From: Bdellovibrio bacteriovorus HD100
GTDB lineage: Bacteria; Bdellovibrionota; Bdellovibrionia; Bdellovibrionales; Bdellovibrionaceae
Length of the DNA: 64,000 nt
Direction of reading: 5' to 3'
NCBI RefSeq assembly: GCF_000196175.1
Contig: NC_005363.1
Span: 496,001 to 560,000, forward strand
In this document: in pieces, positions 51,132 to 59,971 of the stretch
Layout: each line of letters starts with the position of its first letter
Position numbering within the stretch: the first letter of the stretch is position 1
Translations under genes and position numbers: made by a program
Notes under the pieces: model-generated
Database searches by the model: none
What the model was told of the DNA's origin: nothing
Seen by the model: the letters and a program-made list of their open reading frames with translations, nothing else

Positions 51132-52219
51132 ATAGAGTCCCATCCCCAGATCCACAGATTCAGTGGCAGTATTTTTTCAAGTTTGATCGCGGTTTCTTCT
51201 TTAAAGATTCCCAAGCCGCGGAAGTCCACCGGGCCAAACAGCAGGCGCACCATGTCTGTTTCGTTGTTGATGGTGTAAAGATCCTGACCGACTCCGAAGA
51301 CGAAGTGGTTGGGATGTTTTTCCAGCACGATGTCGGCGATGCCTTCGGCGCGGAACGCACGTTTGATCTTGGCTGCCAGCTGGTCAAAGTTCACCAGCTT
51401 GATCATGCCCAGATAACCATGGTTCATCGTCACATCCTTGGTTTGCAAAGCCTGAATCAGGTTCGTTGCATGGCGTGGGCAGATGATGGTGTAGGGCTGA
51501 TCTTTTTGTGCGCGGATGAAGGCAAACAGCGCCATCAGTTTTGAAACCGAGCCGCCCCATTCATGGATATAGCCACCCAGATCCGCACCTTTTCCTTCAA
51601 TCGCATACGCTGCCAATTGGCCGTTCGGTTCCCAGGCGGTGTACACTTTTGTTTGTGGGATTGAGAGGAACTTTCTGGTTTCTTCAATCGTGCGCACAGA
51701 ATTGACGGAATGAGCCGCATAAAGGCGGTAAATTGCATCCGGCGACACTTTGTTGTCGGTGGAGAAACGCAGATTGATCGGCGGAACATCAAAGTTTTCC
51801 TCGATCACAAAGCTGACTTCCGATCCCGCCAGTTCAAAGCCCATGCGGCGGTAGAAATCAAACAGGTCGGTCCACAGAATCGCGATATCGCAGGACTGTT
51901 CGGTTGCGGATTTCAGGCAGTCTTTGATGATCTGCGTGCTGTAACCCTGACCCTGGTGCTGATCGTCGGTGACGACAGAGCCGATCGCGCCCACTTTAAA
52001 GATCACATGGGGGCTTTTAATGATAAGAGGTTTCATAACCGCATGGGATAATACGGATCCCTCATCGGCGATGATACGCATATTGTGCAAGTTGTTAGAG
52101 GAAAAGGCTGTTGGATATTCCGCAGCAATGGACCAAGAGGCATCAGTGCGCAGCTTTTTATTGAGGAAATCCAGAACCTGAGGAAGCTCAGCTTCCAGGG
52201 GGGAACGAGGTCCTTCCAT
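51128..52219 (-). CDS. GNAT-family N-acetyltransferase
   Basis: The 363-residue protein has an N-terminal GNAT domain: strand VGAIGSVVTDDQHQGQGYSTQIIKDCLKSA (acetyl-CoA pyrophosphate loop QGQGYS) and ILWTDLFDFYRRMGFELAG. The C-terminal half (residues about 190-363) looks like a second, diverged GNAT-like or SCP-like module, as in Eis-type acetyltransferases. The substrate is unknown. It is transcribed away from the ferredoxin operon; the 52232-52366 inverted repeat lies just upstream of its start. Confidence 0.85.
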   Translation of the reverse strand: MEGPRSPLEAELPQVLDFLNKKLRTDASWSIAAEYPTAFSSNNLHNMRIIADEGSVLSHAVMKPLIIKSPHVIFKVGAIGSVVTDDQHQGQGYSTQIIKDCLKSATEQSCDIAILWTDLFDFYRRMGFELAGSEVSFVIEENFDVPPINLRFSTDNKVSPDAIYRLYAAHSVNSVRTIEETRKFLSIPQTKVYTAWEPNGQLAAYAIEGKGADLGGYIHEWGGSVSKLMALFAFIRAQKDQPYTIICPRHATNLIQALQTKDVTMNHGYLGMIKLVNFDQLAAKIKRAFRAEGIADIVLEKHPNHFVFGVGQDLYTINNETDMVRLLFGPVDFRGLGIFKEETAIKLEKILPLNLWIWGWDSI

Positions 52220-52231
52220 GAACTCTCCTTA

Positions 52232-52366
52232 TATCTATATACGACGCCCTAGGCGCCTTGGAAGACTGCCACTTCAGACAGTCCTCGCGGCGGCGATCCC
52301 TTTGGGATCTGCCGGCTGCGGAACTCGTGACATTCTTCCAAGGCGCCTAGGGCTCATATATAGATA
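52232..52366. repeat. Long inverted-repeat element between divergent genes
   Basis: Arms of 33-34 bases at 52232-52265 and 52334-52366 are complementary over TATCTATATA, a three-base discrepancy, then CCCTAGGCGCCTTGGAAGA. Inside are ACTG/CAGT and a perfect GATCCC TTT GGGATC hairpin within GC-rich flanks. It lies 12 bases upstream of the GNAT start codon and about 140 bases upstream of the ferredoxin gene. No transposase is linked. Confidence 0.8.
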
Positions 52367-52444
52367 CTATACGAGGGACGGGGTGGGGACCCAGTGAGTA
52401 ACATAGGACGGCCTGAAAAATGCGACCCAAGTCGGGAAGGGGGT

Positions 52445-52472
52445 TTGACATCAAGGGCAAAAGCCTTATATT
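52445..52472 (+). promoter_or_regulatory. Putative sigma-70 promoter of the ferredoxin-nth-thi operon
   Basis: A perfect TTGACA at 52445-52450 and TATATT at 52467-52472 are spaced by 16 bases (TATTAA with 18 is also possible). The first gene starts 32 bases downstream. No thiamine-pyrophosphate riboswitch was recognised in this leader. Confidence 0.65.
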
Positions 52473-52503
52473 AAGGCGGCTTGGCCCCCCTAAGGAGTTT
52501 GTG

Positions 52504-52737
52504 ATGGCAGAGAAAAGTCAGTCTTGGAAAGAAAATAAGCCCGGCAAGATGTTCGTGGATCAGTCTTGCATTGCTTGTGATGCCTGCGTTCTGACGGCGC
52601 CTAAGAATTTCTCCATGCATGAGGAAGACGGCCACGCGTTCGTATCCCGCCAGCCGGAAACTCCGGAAGAAGAAGCTCTGTGCAAAGAGGCCATGGAAGG
52701 TTGCCCGGTTGAGGCAATCGGAAACGATGGCGAGTAA
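52504..52737 (+). CDS. Single-cluster [4Fe-4S] ferredoxin
   Basis: The 77-residue protein has cluster ligands CIACDAC near the start of the fold and CKEAMEGCPVEAI later, the CxxCxxC...CP pattern of small single-cluster ferredoxins. There is no signal peptide. ATG 52504 follows CTAAGGAG at good spacing. The end overlaps nth by 11 bases. Endonuclease III also carries a 4Fe-4S cluster, but a functional tie between the two is inference. Confidence 0.88.
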   Translation: MAEKSQSWKENKPGKMFVDQSCIACDACVLTAPKNFSMHEEDGHAFVSRQPETPEEEALCKEAMEGCPVEAIGNDGE

Positions 52738-53392
52738 GCAGTCTCCTGCCAAAAAGCCCTCTGCCAAGCAGGCGGGCATTCTTGCAACTATTGAACTTCT
52801 CAAGAGATATTACCCTGACGCTTATTGCGCCCTGAATTACACCAATCCTTTTGAGCTTCTGGTGGCCACCATTCTTTCAGCCCAGTGCACGGATGAAAGA
52901 GTCAACATGGTGACCCCGGCGCTGTTCAAAAAATACCCAACCCCGAAGGCCATGGCAAAAGCTCCGGTAGAGTCCCTTGAGGAACTCATCCGTTCTACGG
53001 GGTTCTATAAAAACAAAGCAAAAAATCTGAAAGCCTGTGCAACCACTCTGGTGGAAAAGCACCATGGCGAAGTCCCGCAAAGTCTCGAGGCTTTGGTCGA
53101 GCTGGGAGGCGTGGGTCGCAAGACCGCCAATGTGGTGCTGGGAAATGCCTTCAATATTCCAAGCGGGATCGTTGTGGACACCCATGTGACCCGATTGGCC
53201 AACCGCTTAGGGTGGGTGAAAACCGACAATGCGGTGATGATTGAGCGTCAATTGTCAAAGCTCGTCCCAGTTGAAGATTGGATCATGCTGCCGCACTGGC
53301 TGATTTCTCATGGTCGAGCTGTCTGTAAGGCGAGAAAACCTGCGTGCAGTCATTGCTTTCTCGAGGAGACTTGCCCTAAGAAGGGTGTCTAG
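52727..53392 (+). CDS. nth: Endonuclease III, DNA glycosylase/AP lyase
   Basis: Nth removes oxidised pyrimidines from DNA in base-excision repair. The 221-residue product is of family size and has the helix-hairpin-helix ELGGVGRKTANVVL (catalytic Lys132), the conserved Asp151 in VVDTHVTRLANRLG, and a complete C-terminal 4Fe-4S site C-x6-C-x2-C-x5-C (residues 200-216). ATG 52727 overlaps the end of the ferredoxin gene. No frameshift or missing residue was found. Confidence 0.96.
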   Translation: MASKQSPAKKPSAKQAGILATIELLKRYYPDAYCALNYTNPFELLVATILSAQCTDERVNMVTPALFKKYPTPKAMAKAPVESLEELIRSTGFYKNKAKNLKACATTLVEKHHGEVPQSLEALVELGGVGRKTANVVLGNAFNIPSGIVVDTHVTRLANRLGWVKTDNAVMIERQLSKLVPVEDWIMLPHWLISHGRAVCKARKPACSHCFLEETCPKKGV

Positions 53393-53406
53393 TTCACAAT
53401 GGCTTC

Positions 53407-53889
53407 ATGTTAGTTTCATTCTTTGAGAGCGTTAAATACGTAGGTCATCTTCTTCCGATCTCTTTTTTAAGAATCTTCCTGGGTTATTATTATCTGGAAC
53501 AAGCCCTGATGAAATATCGTGGCGACTACCTGACCCGTCCGCGCATCGCGGATCAAATGGCCGAATGGCTTCCGGCCAGTCATGCGCCGAACTGGTTTAA
53601 GATTTTTGCCAGTGCCACGATGATTCCCAACTGGCAGACGGTGGCCTTTATTGTTCTGGGCCTTGAATTTGCGATCGCGATTTCCTATGTCATCGGTTAT
53701 GTGGTTCGCCCTGTGGCTTTGCTGGGGGTGTTGCTGTGTGTGACCATGCTCTTTATTTCCGGCCCGGCAATGGAGGATTTGTACAAGACCTTCCTGGCCA
53801 TTCACCTGATCCTGGCTTGGGTCGGTGCGGGACGCTGTCTGGGCTTTGACTATTATTTCTTCAAACGCCGTCGCGGACTTTGGTGGTAG
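53407..53889 (+). CDS. DoxX-like membrane protein
   Basis: The 160-residue protein has about four membrane helices (LLPISFLRIFLGYYYLEQAL, TVAFIVLGLEFAIAISYVIGYV, PVALLGVLLCVTMLFISG, FLAIHLILAWVGAG) with a soluble loop after the first. The order resembles DoxX/DoxD-type small membrane proteins, which act in respiratory or sulphur redox processes. Fit to a named family is moderate. It lies between nth and thiB within the operon; its link to thiamine is unknown. Confidence 0.65.
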   Translation: MLVSFFESVKYVGHLLPISFLRIFLGYYYLEQALMKYRGDYLTRPRIADQMAEWLPASHAPNWFKIFASATMIPNWQTVAFIVLGLEFAIAISYVIGYVVRPVALLGVLLCVTMLFISGPAMEDLYKTFLAIHLILAWVGAGRCLGFDYYFFKRRRGLWW

Positions 53890-53892
53890 AGC

Positions 53893-54933
53893 GTGAAGCA
53901 CTTTGTTCTTTTCCTGACTGTAGTATTTTTGGGTCTGTTCTTGGCGGTGCTGAACCGCACGGATACGGCCGCGCCAAACAGCTCTCTTCCCACCGTGCGT
54001 GTTTTTGGTTATGCGTCCTTCACCGGTCGCTGGGGACCGGGGCCTGCGTTGAAGGATCTGTTTGAAAAAAGCTGCAAGTGCAAAGTGGAGTTTATCGAAG
54101 GCAGTGATTCCGGCATTCTATTGCAACGTCTGAAAATCGAAGGTGAAAGCCTGGGCGCGGATGTTGTGGTGGGTTTGGATCAGTTTGATCTTTCCAAAGC
54201 CGTGTCCGAACAAAGCTGGAGAAAACTAAGTCTGGGGCAGCTGGATGTCTATGATGCTGTGAAACCGGCACTGGCCAACAGCTTCTTTGTTCCCTATGAC
54301 TGGGGGGCTTTGACTTTCGTGGCCCGCAAAAACGAGCTGATGCGCATGCCGGCCTCTTTGGATGATCTGCTGGCGCCGGAACTTGCCAAGAAAATCGCGC
54401 TGCAGGATCCCCGCACCAGTTCCCCGGGAATGCAGTTCCTGTACTGGGTGATTCGCTCCAAGGGCGAGGATGAAGGCTTCCGCTATCTGCAAAAGCTGAT
54501 GAGCCAGGTGCACAGTTTTTCCCCGACATGGTCCACGTCTTATGGTCTTTTCACCAACAAGCAGACCAAGCTGGTTTACTCTTATGTGACTTCGCCGTTG
54601 TATCACGAGGTCGAGGAAAAAAAGAAAGACTATGTGGCGCTGCCGTTCAACGAAGACCTGCCAGTGCAGTTTGAATTTGTCGGCATTCCAGAGTTCTGCC
54701 GCCACTGTGATTTGGCCGAGCAGTTTGTGAATCTGATGCTTTCCAACGAAGGCCAGAAGATCATCATGGAAAAGAACTATATGTTCCCGGTGATGAAGGG
54801 TGTGATGGAAAACACTTCCTTTGCTCCACTTATGAATGTCAAAACCATGCAACAGGTTGAGATTCTTTCTTCCACCGAAGTGGACCGCCTGCTTCGCCGT
54901 TGGACAGAGATCCGCCGGGGCGATCTCAATTGA
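53893..54933 (+). CDS. thiB: ThiB, thiamine ABC-transporter binding protein
   Basis: ThiB captures thiamine or its phosphates in the periplasm for ThiPQ. The 346-residue protein has an N-terminal signal anchor (FVLFLTVVFLGLFLAVL) and the iron/thiamine-type bilobal binding fold: VRVFGYASFTGRWGPGPALKDLF, SLGADVVVGLDQFDLSKA, FVPYDWGALTFVARK, LQDPRTSSPGMQFLYWV and SPTWSTSYGLFT. Iron(III)-binding proteins are the close alternative; the thiP and thiQ neighbours favour thiamine. GTG 53893 is the likely start. The stop overlaps the thiP start. Confidence 0.85.
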   Translation: MKHFVLFLTVVFLGLFLAVLNRTDTAAPNSSLPTVRVFGYASFTGRWGPGPALKDLFEKSCKCKVEFIEGSDSGILLQRLKIEGESLGADVVVGLDQFDLSKAVSEQSWRKLSLGQLDVYDAVKPALANSFFVPYDWGALTFVARKNELMRMPASLDDLLAPELAKKIALQDPRTSSPGMQFLYWVIRSKGEDEGFRYLQKLMSQVHSFSPTWSTSYGLFTNKQTKLVYSYVTSPLYHEVEEKKKDYVALPFNEDLPVQFEFVGIPEFCRHCDLAEQFVNLMLSNEGQKIIMEKNYMFPVMKGVMENTSFAPLMNVKTMQQVEILSSTEVDRLLRRWTEIRRGDLN

Positions 54934-56393
54934 ACCTGCGCCAGTGCCTCAGAATTGGCCTGGTGCTGTTTCTGATTTTTCCATTCCTGTTTTTGCTGAC
55001 CCAGTTTGGCTTTTCCGGCTGGCCCGATATGGGCGAGCTGGTTTGGGCGTTTAAAAACAGTTTCCTGCAGGCATTCTTTTCTTCCGTCTTTTCATTGATC
55101 ATGGGTTTTTGGGTGGCGCTGGGTTTGTTGACTCTGCACTCGGCCCGCGGTCGCAAAATTCGCTGGGGGCTTGAGATTCTGTGCCTGCTGCCGAACTTTA
55201 TGCCGCCGATCTTTATTCTGCTTTCCACTTTGAATGTGATTGATCCGTTTCCGATGGGAATCCCCGGGATTGTGATCGTGCACACATTAATGAATTTCGG
55301 TCTGGTGGCGGTTTTGTTGGCGTCGACCATTGAAAACAAACTGGGCGGCATGATCGAACTTGCTTATGTGGAAGGGGCGGGTCGGTGGCAGTTCCTGCTG
55401 CGCGGGCTTTTCCCGATGTTGAAAAAAGACTTCTGGCTGCTGGGTTTATTTATTTTTGTGATCTGTTTTGGCAGCTTCGCGGTGCCGTTGATCGTGGGCG
55501 GCGGGCGTGGCACCACCGTGGAAGTTTTGATCTATGAAAAGATCCGGCTTTCCAGCAACTGGGGGGACGCCGTTTTACTGGCCTTCCTGCAATCGGTGTT
55601 TATCTTTGCCTTGTCCTTTGTTGCCAGCCGTGGAAAAGGAATGCACAGCACCCGCACGGCGAACTTGAGCCTGCTGAAAACACCGAGCGGAATTTTTGTT
55701 ATTGCCGGTTTGTCTTTATTGTACCTGTTTGGGTATGTGCAGGGCTTCTTGTCAGGACTTTCGCAGATTTCTACTTTCTATGAGTTGCAGTCCGCTTTGA
55801 TCTGGAACTTTATCGGCAGTCTGACCTTGGGAATGAGCGTGGGAATTCTGTCTTATGCCGGTTTGCTGCTGATTGCTTACTGTTGGCCAAAGGCTTGGTT
55901 TGAAAGATTCCTGAACGGGTATGTGGCGCCGTCGACTTCATTGGCGTGTTTTTGTCTTTTGATCCTGGGCCCCAATGAGGGTTTTTATCCGTTCATCAAA
56001 ATTCCGGTGGCGTTGACCCTGCTCAGTCTGAACAGTTTGTTCCGCATGGGCTGGGACAGTGAACTGCACGCTTTGCAGAATCAGATGACGGTCGCTTATT
56101 CCATGGGGGCTTCAAAAGCCCAGATCTTTAAAGAGATCCTGTTCCCGCAGCTTTCAGGGCGTGCGGGTTTGCTGGCGGGGATTGCGTCGATCTGGGCTGC
56201 CGGTGACTTTGCGGTGTCGCGTATTCTGGCGCACCGGGATCTGAGCATCGCCATGATGACGGAAACTTTGATGTCAGGTTATCGCCTGAATCAGGCCATT
56301 GTTCTTAGCAGTTTGATTATTGTCGCCGGTTTGATTTGTTTTGCATTGTGTGTGGGAGGCAGCCGTGTCCTTGGTCGAAAATTTGCACCGTGA
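54930..56393 (+). CDS. thiP: ThiP, thiamine ABC-transporter permease
   Basis: The roughly 487-residue polytopic protein has two homologous permease halves of about six helices each. The EAA-type loops that contact the ATPase are visible as MIELAYVEGAGRWQFLLRGLFPMLKKDF and MTVAYSMGASKAQIFKEILFPQLSG. This double-length permease is the ThiP/FbpB layout. TTG 54930 overlaps the thiB stop and avoids a non-membrane extension from an upstream in-frame start. The gene overlaps thiQ by 29 bases. Confidence 0.88.
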   Translation: MNLRQCLRIGLVLFLIFPFLFLLTQFGFSGWPDMGELVWAFKNSFLQAFFSSVFSLIMGFWVALGLLTLHSARGRKIRWGLEILCLLPNFMPPIFILLSTLNVIDPFPMGIPGIVIVHTLMNFGLVAVLLASTIENKLGGMIELAYVEGAGRWQFLLRGLFPMLKKDFWLLGLFIFVICFGSFAVPLIVGGGRGTTVEVLIYEKIRLSSNWGDAVLLAFLQSVFIFALSFVASRGKGMHSTRTANLSLLKTPSGIFVIAGLSLLYLFGYVQGFLSGLSQISTFYELQSALIWNFIGSLTLGMSVGILSYAGLLLIAYCWPKAWFERFLNGYVAPSTSLACFCLLILGPNEGFYPFIKIPVALTLLSLNSLFRMGWDSELHALQNQMTVAYSMGASKAQIFKEILFPQLSGRAGLLAGIASIWAAGDFAVSRILAHRDLSIAMMTETLMSGYRLNQAIVLSSLIIVAGLICFALCVGGSRVLGRKFAP

Positions 56394-56997
56394 TTACGGA
56401 GACTTCAAGTTAGACATCGATTCCTGGGAAATCCTGGATGAAGGTGTCACTGTGCTATGGGGGCCGTCAGGCTCCGGGAAAACCTCGGTGTTTCGCATTT
56501 TGCTGGGGCTGGAAAGCTGCCCGGGATTTAAATGGACGTATCAGGGAACGGATCTGGCCAAGTTGAAAACTCCGGATCGTCATCTGGGTGTGGTGTTTCA
56601 GACTTTGGATCTATTTCCGCACTTGAGTGCTGAAGAAAACTTGATGTTTGCGGCCCGCGCCCGCAAAGTGGATCCAGCCAAAGCCAACGCGCGTTTGAAA
56701 GAACTGTCATCGATCCTTAAAATGGAATCCTTCCTACAAAGACCGGCCGCGGTGTTGTCGGGCGGGGAAAAACAGCGGGTCGCCATTGCGCGGGCGTTGA
56801 TGGGCGAACCGCGGTTGCTTTTGTTGGATGAACCGTTTTCCGCCTTGGATCAGGAGTTGCGGGATGAAAGCCGCAAGCTGGTGAAAAGTGTGATTGAGAC
56901 TGAGAAAATTCCGACGTTGTTAGTGACCCATGACCAGCGGGACGTGGAGATCCTGGGCAACAAGGTCACCACCATTCGCAACGGCCGCCTCGCTTAG
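56365..56997 (+). CDS. thiQ: ThiQ, thiamine ABC-transporter ATPase
   Basis: The 210-residue ATPase powers ThiP. Motifs in order are Walker A GPSGSGKTS (residues 33-41), Q-loop VVFQTLDLFPHLS, signature LSGGEKQRVAIARAL, Walker B LLLLDEPFSALD and the switch His in VTHDQ. Length is normal for ThiQ and lacks the C-terminal regulatory domain of maltose-type ATPases. GTG 56365 has GGGAGGC upstream; an in-frame TTG earlier is less likely. The gene is followed at once by the 57000-57120 hairpin. Confidence 0.9.
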   Translation: MSLVENLHRDYGDFKLDIDSWEILDEGVTVLWGPSGSGKTSVFRILLGLESCPGFKWTYQGTDLAKLKTPDRHLGVVFQTLDLFPHLSAEENLMFAARARKVDPAKANARLKELSSILKMESFLQRPAAVLSGGEKQRVAIARALMGEPRLLLLDEPFSALDQELRDESRKLVKSVIETEKIPTLLVTHDQRDVEILGNKVTTIRNGRLA

Positions 56998-56999
56998 CC

Positions 57000-57120
57000 G
57001 GCTGGTGAAAAAGGGCCATCCGACTGCGTTGTCGGGCGGCCTTCTCGCTCCGACGTGCTTGGAGCACGCCTGCGCTGCGAGGGCCTACTCCGCCTTGCGG
57101 CTGACCCTTTTTGACCAGCC
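57000..57120. repeat. Long cloverleaf-like inverted repeat after thiQ
   Basis: The outer arms (57000-57015 and 57105-57120) match over 16 bases with one mismatch: GGCTGGTGAAAAAGGG and CCCTTTTTGACCAGCC. Inside are CCGAC/GTCGG, a central arm GGCC.TCTCGC/GCGAG.GGCC capped by CGTGC TTGGA GCACG, and CCGC CTT GCGG. The right edge runs into a T-rich tract, so it may also end transcription between thiQ and the convergent kinase gene. Confidence 0.8.
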
Positions 57121-57136
57121 TTTAATTTTTGGAAGA

Positions 57137-59866
57137 TTAGCCCAGATATCTATGAATCATTTCCAGCAGGGCTGATTTTTTGATGGGCTTGGTGACGTGT
57201 TCTGAACAGCCGACATCCAGAGATTTTTGCATGTCTTCAGCCATGGCATTGGCGCTCACTGCGATGATCGGAATCGGTTTTAAGCCCTGGTCTTTTTCCC
57301 ACTGACGGATCTTGCGGGTGGCCGCATAGCCGTCCATCACCGGCATCTGGATGTCCATCAAAATCAGATCAAACGGTTCAGCCAGAACTTTTTCGACGGC
57401 CTCTTTGCCGTTTTCCGCCTGAACGACTTCAAACGGCAGCTTTTTCAGATACGTGAGAAGCAGGAAGCGATTGTCTTCGGTGTCATCCACCACCAGAATG
57501 CGCGCGGAACGGGTTACGGTCAGTTCATTCATAGTCGGTCGTGGTGTGGTTTCGGCAGCCTGGGTCTTCTCCGGAGCAGCCAGTTCCCGTGGAGCTTCCG
57601 TCGGCACATAAGGCACGGTGAAATAGAAGGAGCTTCCCGAGCCCTCTTCACTCTGGAACCAAATGCGTCCACCCATCAGCTCCACCAGATTTTTCGAGAT
57701 CGTCAGTCCCAGGCCACTGCCGCCAAATTTGCGGGTTATGGAACTGTCGGCCTGAACAAAGCTCTGGAACAGCAGATGTTGTTTGTCTTTCGGAATCCCG
57801 GTACCAGTGTCGCGGATCGTGAAGCGCACGAATTTCTGTGAACTGCTGTCAAAGTCCAGCAACACGGCAATCTCGCCTTCTTGGGTGAACTTGATGGCGT
57901 TACCGATCAGGTTGAACAGAATCTGGCGCAGACGAGTCGGATCCCCGATGACCAGCGGAGCGCGGTTCTTCGGCAGATTCACAGTCAAAGAAAACTTCAG
58001 ATCTTTTTCCGTCGCTTTTTGTTTCAGGATGTCGCAGATGTTGGTGGTTGTGGATTCCAGGTCAAACGCGATTTTTTCCAGGCGCACTTCGCGCGCCTCA
58101 ATTTTCGAAATATCCAGAATGTCGTTGATCAGCGCCAGCAGGTTTTCCCCGGCATTGGCGCAGACACGCACCAGCTGGGACTGTTCCGGTTTCAGATCGG
58201 ATTCCGCCAGAATGTCGGTGATACCGATGATGGCATTGAGTGGGGTGCGGATCTCGTGACTCATGCGGGCCAGGAACTCGGATTTAGCCTGGGACGCTTT
58301 CACGGCCTGCTCTCGCGCCTCGATCAGGGCCTGCTCGGCCGTGATGCGGTCGGTGATGTCAGTGCAGACGAATACGAAGGTCAGGTCTTTACTGGTGCGG
58401 TTTGGAAGGGCGGCCCAGTTCATCAGAATCGGCAGGCGACGGCCGTCCTGAGCCGTGATCTCGGCCTCGATACTGAGACGGGTTTGCAGCAGCCAGGTGT
58501 AGTTATTGAATTCTTCCTGCGTGTTGATCAACTGCTTCAGATCCACATGGGAAATCTGGTTCAGAGAGTAGCCCAGGAACTTTAACGCCGATTCATTGGC
58601 TTGCGAGATCATGTACGACGCCTGTCTCCAGTCGTCGTGATGGCTCACTTTGACGATGAACAGGAAGGCTTTGATGGATTGAATGACACTGTCCAGGAAT
58701 TCTTTGGAAACGGTGGTGGTTTCTAAACGGTCGGCCAGCTGATTGTACTTGCTTACCAGCAAACCGATTTCGTCTTTGGAATTGTAGTTGATCTTCTGGG
58801 TCAGGTTGCTTGTTCCCAGTTTTTCCAGACGGTCGGTCAGGAGCTGGATCGGTTCCACGACTTTTCCGGTGGCGGCAAAGGTCGCAAAGAAGAACAGGAT
58901 AAAGATCAGCACAGCCGCGGCGCTGGAGGCAATCGCGATACGGTCCAAAACGGCAAAGGCTTCGCTTTCGTCAATCTTGGTCTGGATGTACCAAAGCTCT
59001 CCGTTGGGCAGATAGATCTTTCCAATGGAGCGGATGACTTTCTGCCCGCGATAGTCGGTGCCCAGTTCGCGCACCTCGCTGAGATTTTCAATTTTCTTGA
59101 TATCTTCATCGCCCCGATTGGAAGATAGCACCTCGGCTTCCAGGCTGCCCTGGGCGCTCTGGTTGGCTTCCACGCGGAATCGGCCGGTGTTGCGCAGACT
59201 CCAGTCCTCGCCGTAAATCAGGGTCTCGCCCGTTTGGCCCATGCCGTGGGTCGGCCAGGCGAAGTTGTCACTGGTGATGCGATCAATTTCTGAGATGGAA
59301 ATTTTCAGAACCAGAACGCCGACCGGACGCAGATTGCGATAGATCGGGGAAGCCACAAATCCTGTGGCCGAGTTGGGATTCAGGGTGTCCTTGTCAAAGT
59401 CCAGGAACAGGGTTGAGCCCTCTTGGGCTTTCACGCCCCAGGTGTAGATGTCCTTGAGCTTGGATCCTTGCGGCAGATCCGTGGTGACTGAGGCGCCATC
59501 CTCGATGTCTTTGCGGGTGGTGTAAACCACGACGCCCTGATTGTTGATCAGAGCCATGTCGTAAATGTTGAAGTCCAGGACATAGTTGTCCAGCAGGCGA
59601 CGGAACTCAGGCAGGCTGTCGACTTTCCTTTCGCGCAGCAGATCATCGGTCAGTTCGTGGGAAGAGATCAGGTTGATGGCAGTTTGCAGATCACGGAAAT
59701 AGTTTTCGATGGAGCTGGTCTTGCTGATACGGATTTGAGTCAGACGTTCATAGGTGCTGTCGATAACCGTGGATTCGACAATCTTGAGGCCAATAAGCGC
59801 AACAACAAACGTCGCAAGAAAGACGGAGATTAAATTGAATAAGAAAATTCTTAAACGTAATGTCAT
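57137..59866 (-). CDS. Hybrid histidine kinase with extracytoplasmic Cache-like sensor
   Basis: The 909-residue kinase has an N-terminal membrane helix (about 8-29), a large extracytoplasmic sensor (about 30-305) resembling double Cache domains (for example MALINNQGVVVYTT, FVASPIYRNLRPVGVLVLKI), a second helix (about 309-332), HAMP (about 333-385), a PAS-like part (about 395-510), HisKA with His537 (RMSHEIRTPLNAIIG), an ATPase domain (NLIGNAIKFTQEGE, DTGTGIP, GSGLGL) and a C-terminal receiver (LMDIQMPVMDG). Such Cache sensors bind small ligands directly. It is divergent from a periplasmic binding-protein gene, which could be a functional partner. Confidence 0.92.
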   Translation of the reverse strand: MTLRLRIFLFNLISVFLATFVVALIGLKIVESTVIDSTYERLTQIRISKTSSIENYFRDLQTAINLISSHELTDDLLRERKVDSLPEFRRLLDNYVLDFNIYDMALINNQGVVVYTTRKDIEDGASVTTDLPQGSKLKDIYTWGVKAQEGSTLFLDFDKDTLNPNSATGFVASPIYRNLRPVGVLVLKISISEIDRITSDNFAWPTHGMGQTGETLIYGEDWSLRNTGRFRVEANQSAQGSLEAEVLSSNRGDEDIKKIENLSEVRELGTDYRGQKVIRSIGKIYLPNGELWYIQTKIDESEAFAVLDRIAIASSAAAVLIFILFFFATFAATGKVVEPIQLLTDRLEKLGTSNLTQKINYNSKDEIGLLVSKYNQLADRLETTTVSKEFLDSVIQSIKAFLFIVKVSHHDDWRQASYMISQANESALKFLGYSLNQISHVDLKQLINTQEEFNNYTWLLQTRLSIEAEITAQDGRRLPILMNWAALPNRTSKDLTFVFVCTDITDRITAEQALIEAREQAVKASQAKSEFLARMSHEIRTPLNAIIGITDILAESDLKPEQSQLVRVCANAGENLLALINDILDISKIEAREVRLEKIAFDLESTTTNICDILKQKATEKDLKFSLTVNLPKNRAPLVIGDPTRLRQILFNLIGNAIKFTQEGEIAVLLDFDSSSQKFVRFTIRDTGTGIPKDKQHLLFQSFVQADSSITRKFGGSGLGLTISKNLVELMGGRIWFQSEEGSGSSFYFTVPYVPTEAPRELAAPEKTQAAETTPRPTMNELTVTRSARILVVDDTEDNRFLLLTYLKKLPFEVVQAENGKEAVEKVLAEPFDLILMDIQMPVMDGYAATRKIRQWEKDQGLKPIPIIAVSANAMAEDMQKSLDVGCSEHVTKPIKKSALLEMIHRYLG

Positions 59867-59971
59867 GCTTATTGATTAGCCTATGCATTTTTAGTGATAT
59901 CGTATACGTCTTCCTAGTTCAATCAGCGAGTGACATACAAGCAGGAAACTAGGCTTGGGAGTAGAGGTTAA

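Noticed and set aside
52232-52366. Inverted repeat as ends of an insertion sequence
   Set aside because: Only about 68 bases lie between the arms, with no transposase and no target duplication seen.
52366-52503. Possible TPP riboswitch upstream of the operon containing thiBPQ
   Set aside because: The conserved CTGAGA and ACCTGA-type elements were not found here or in the short gaps before thiB.
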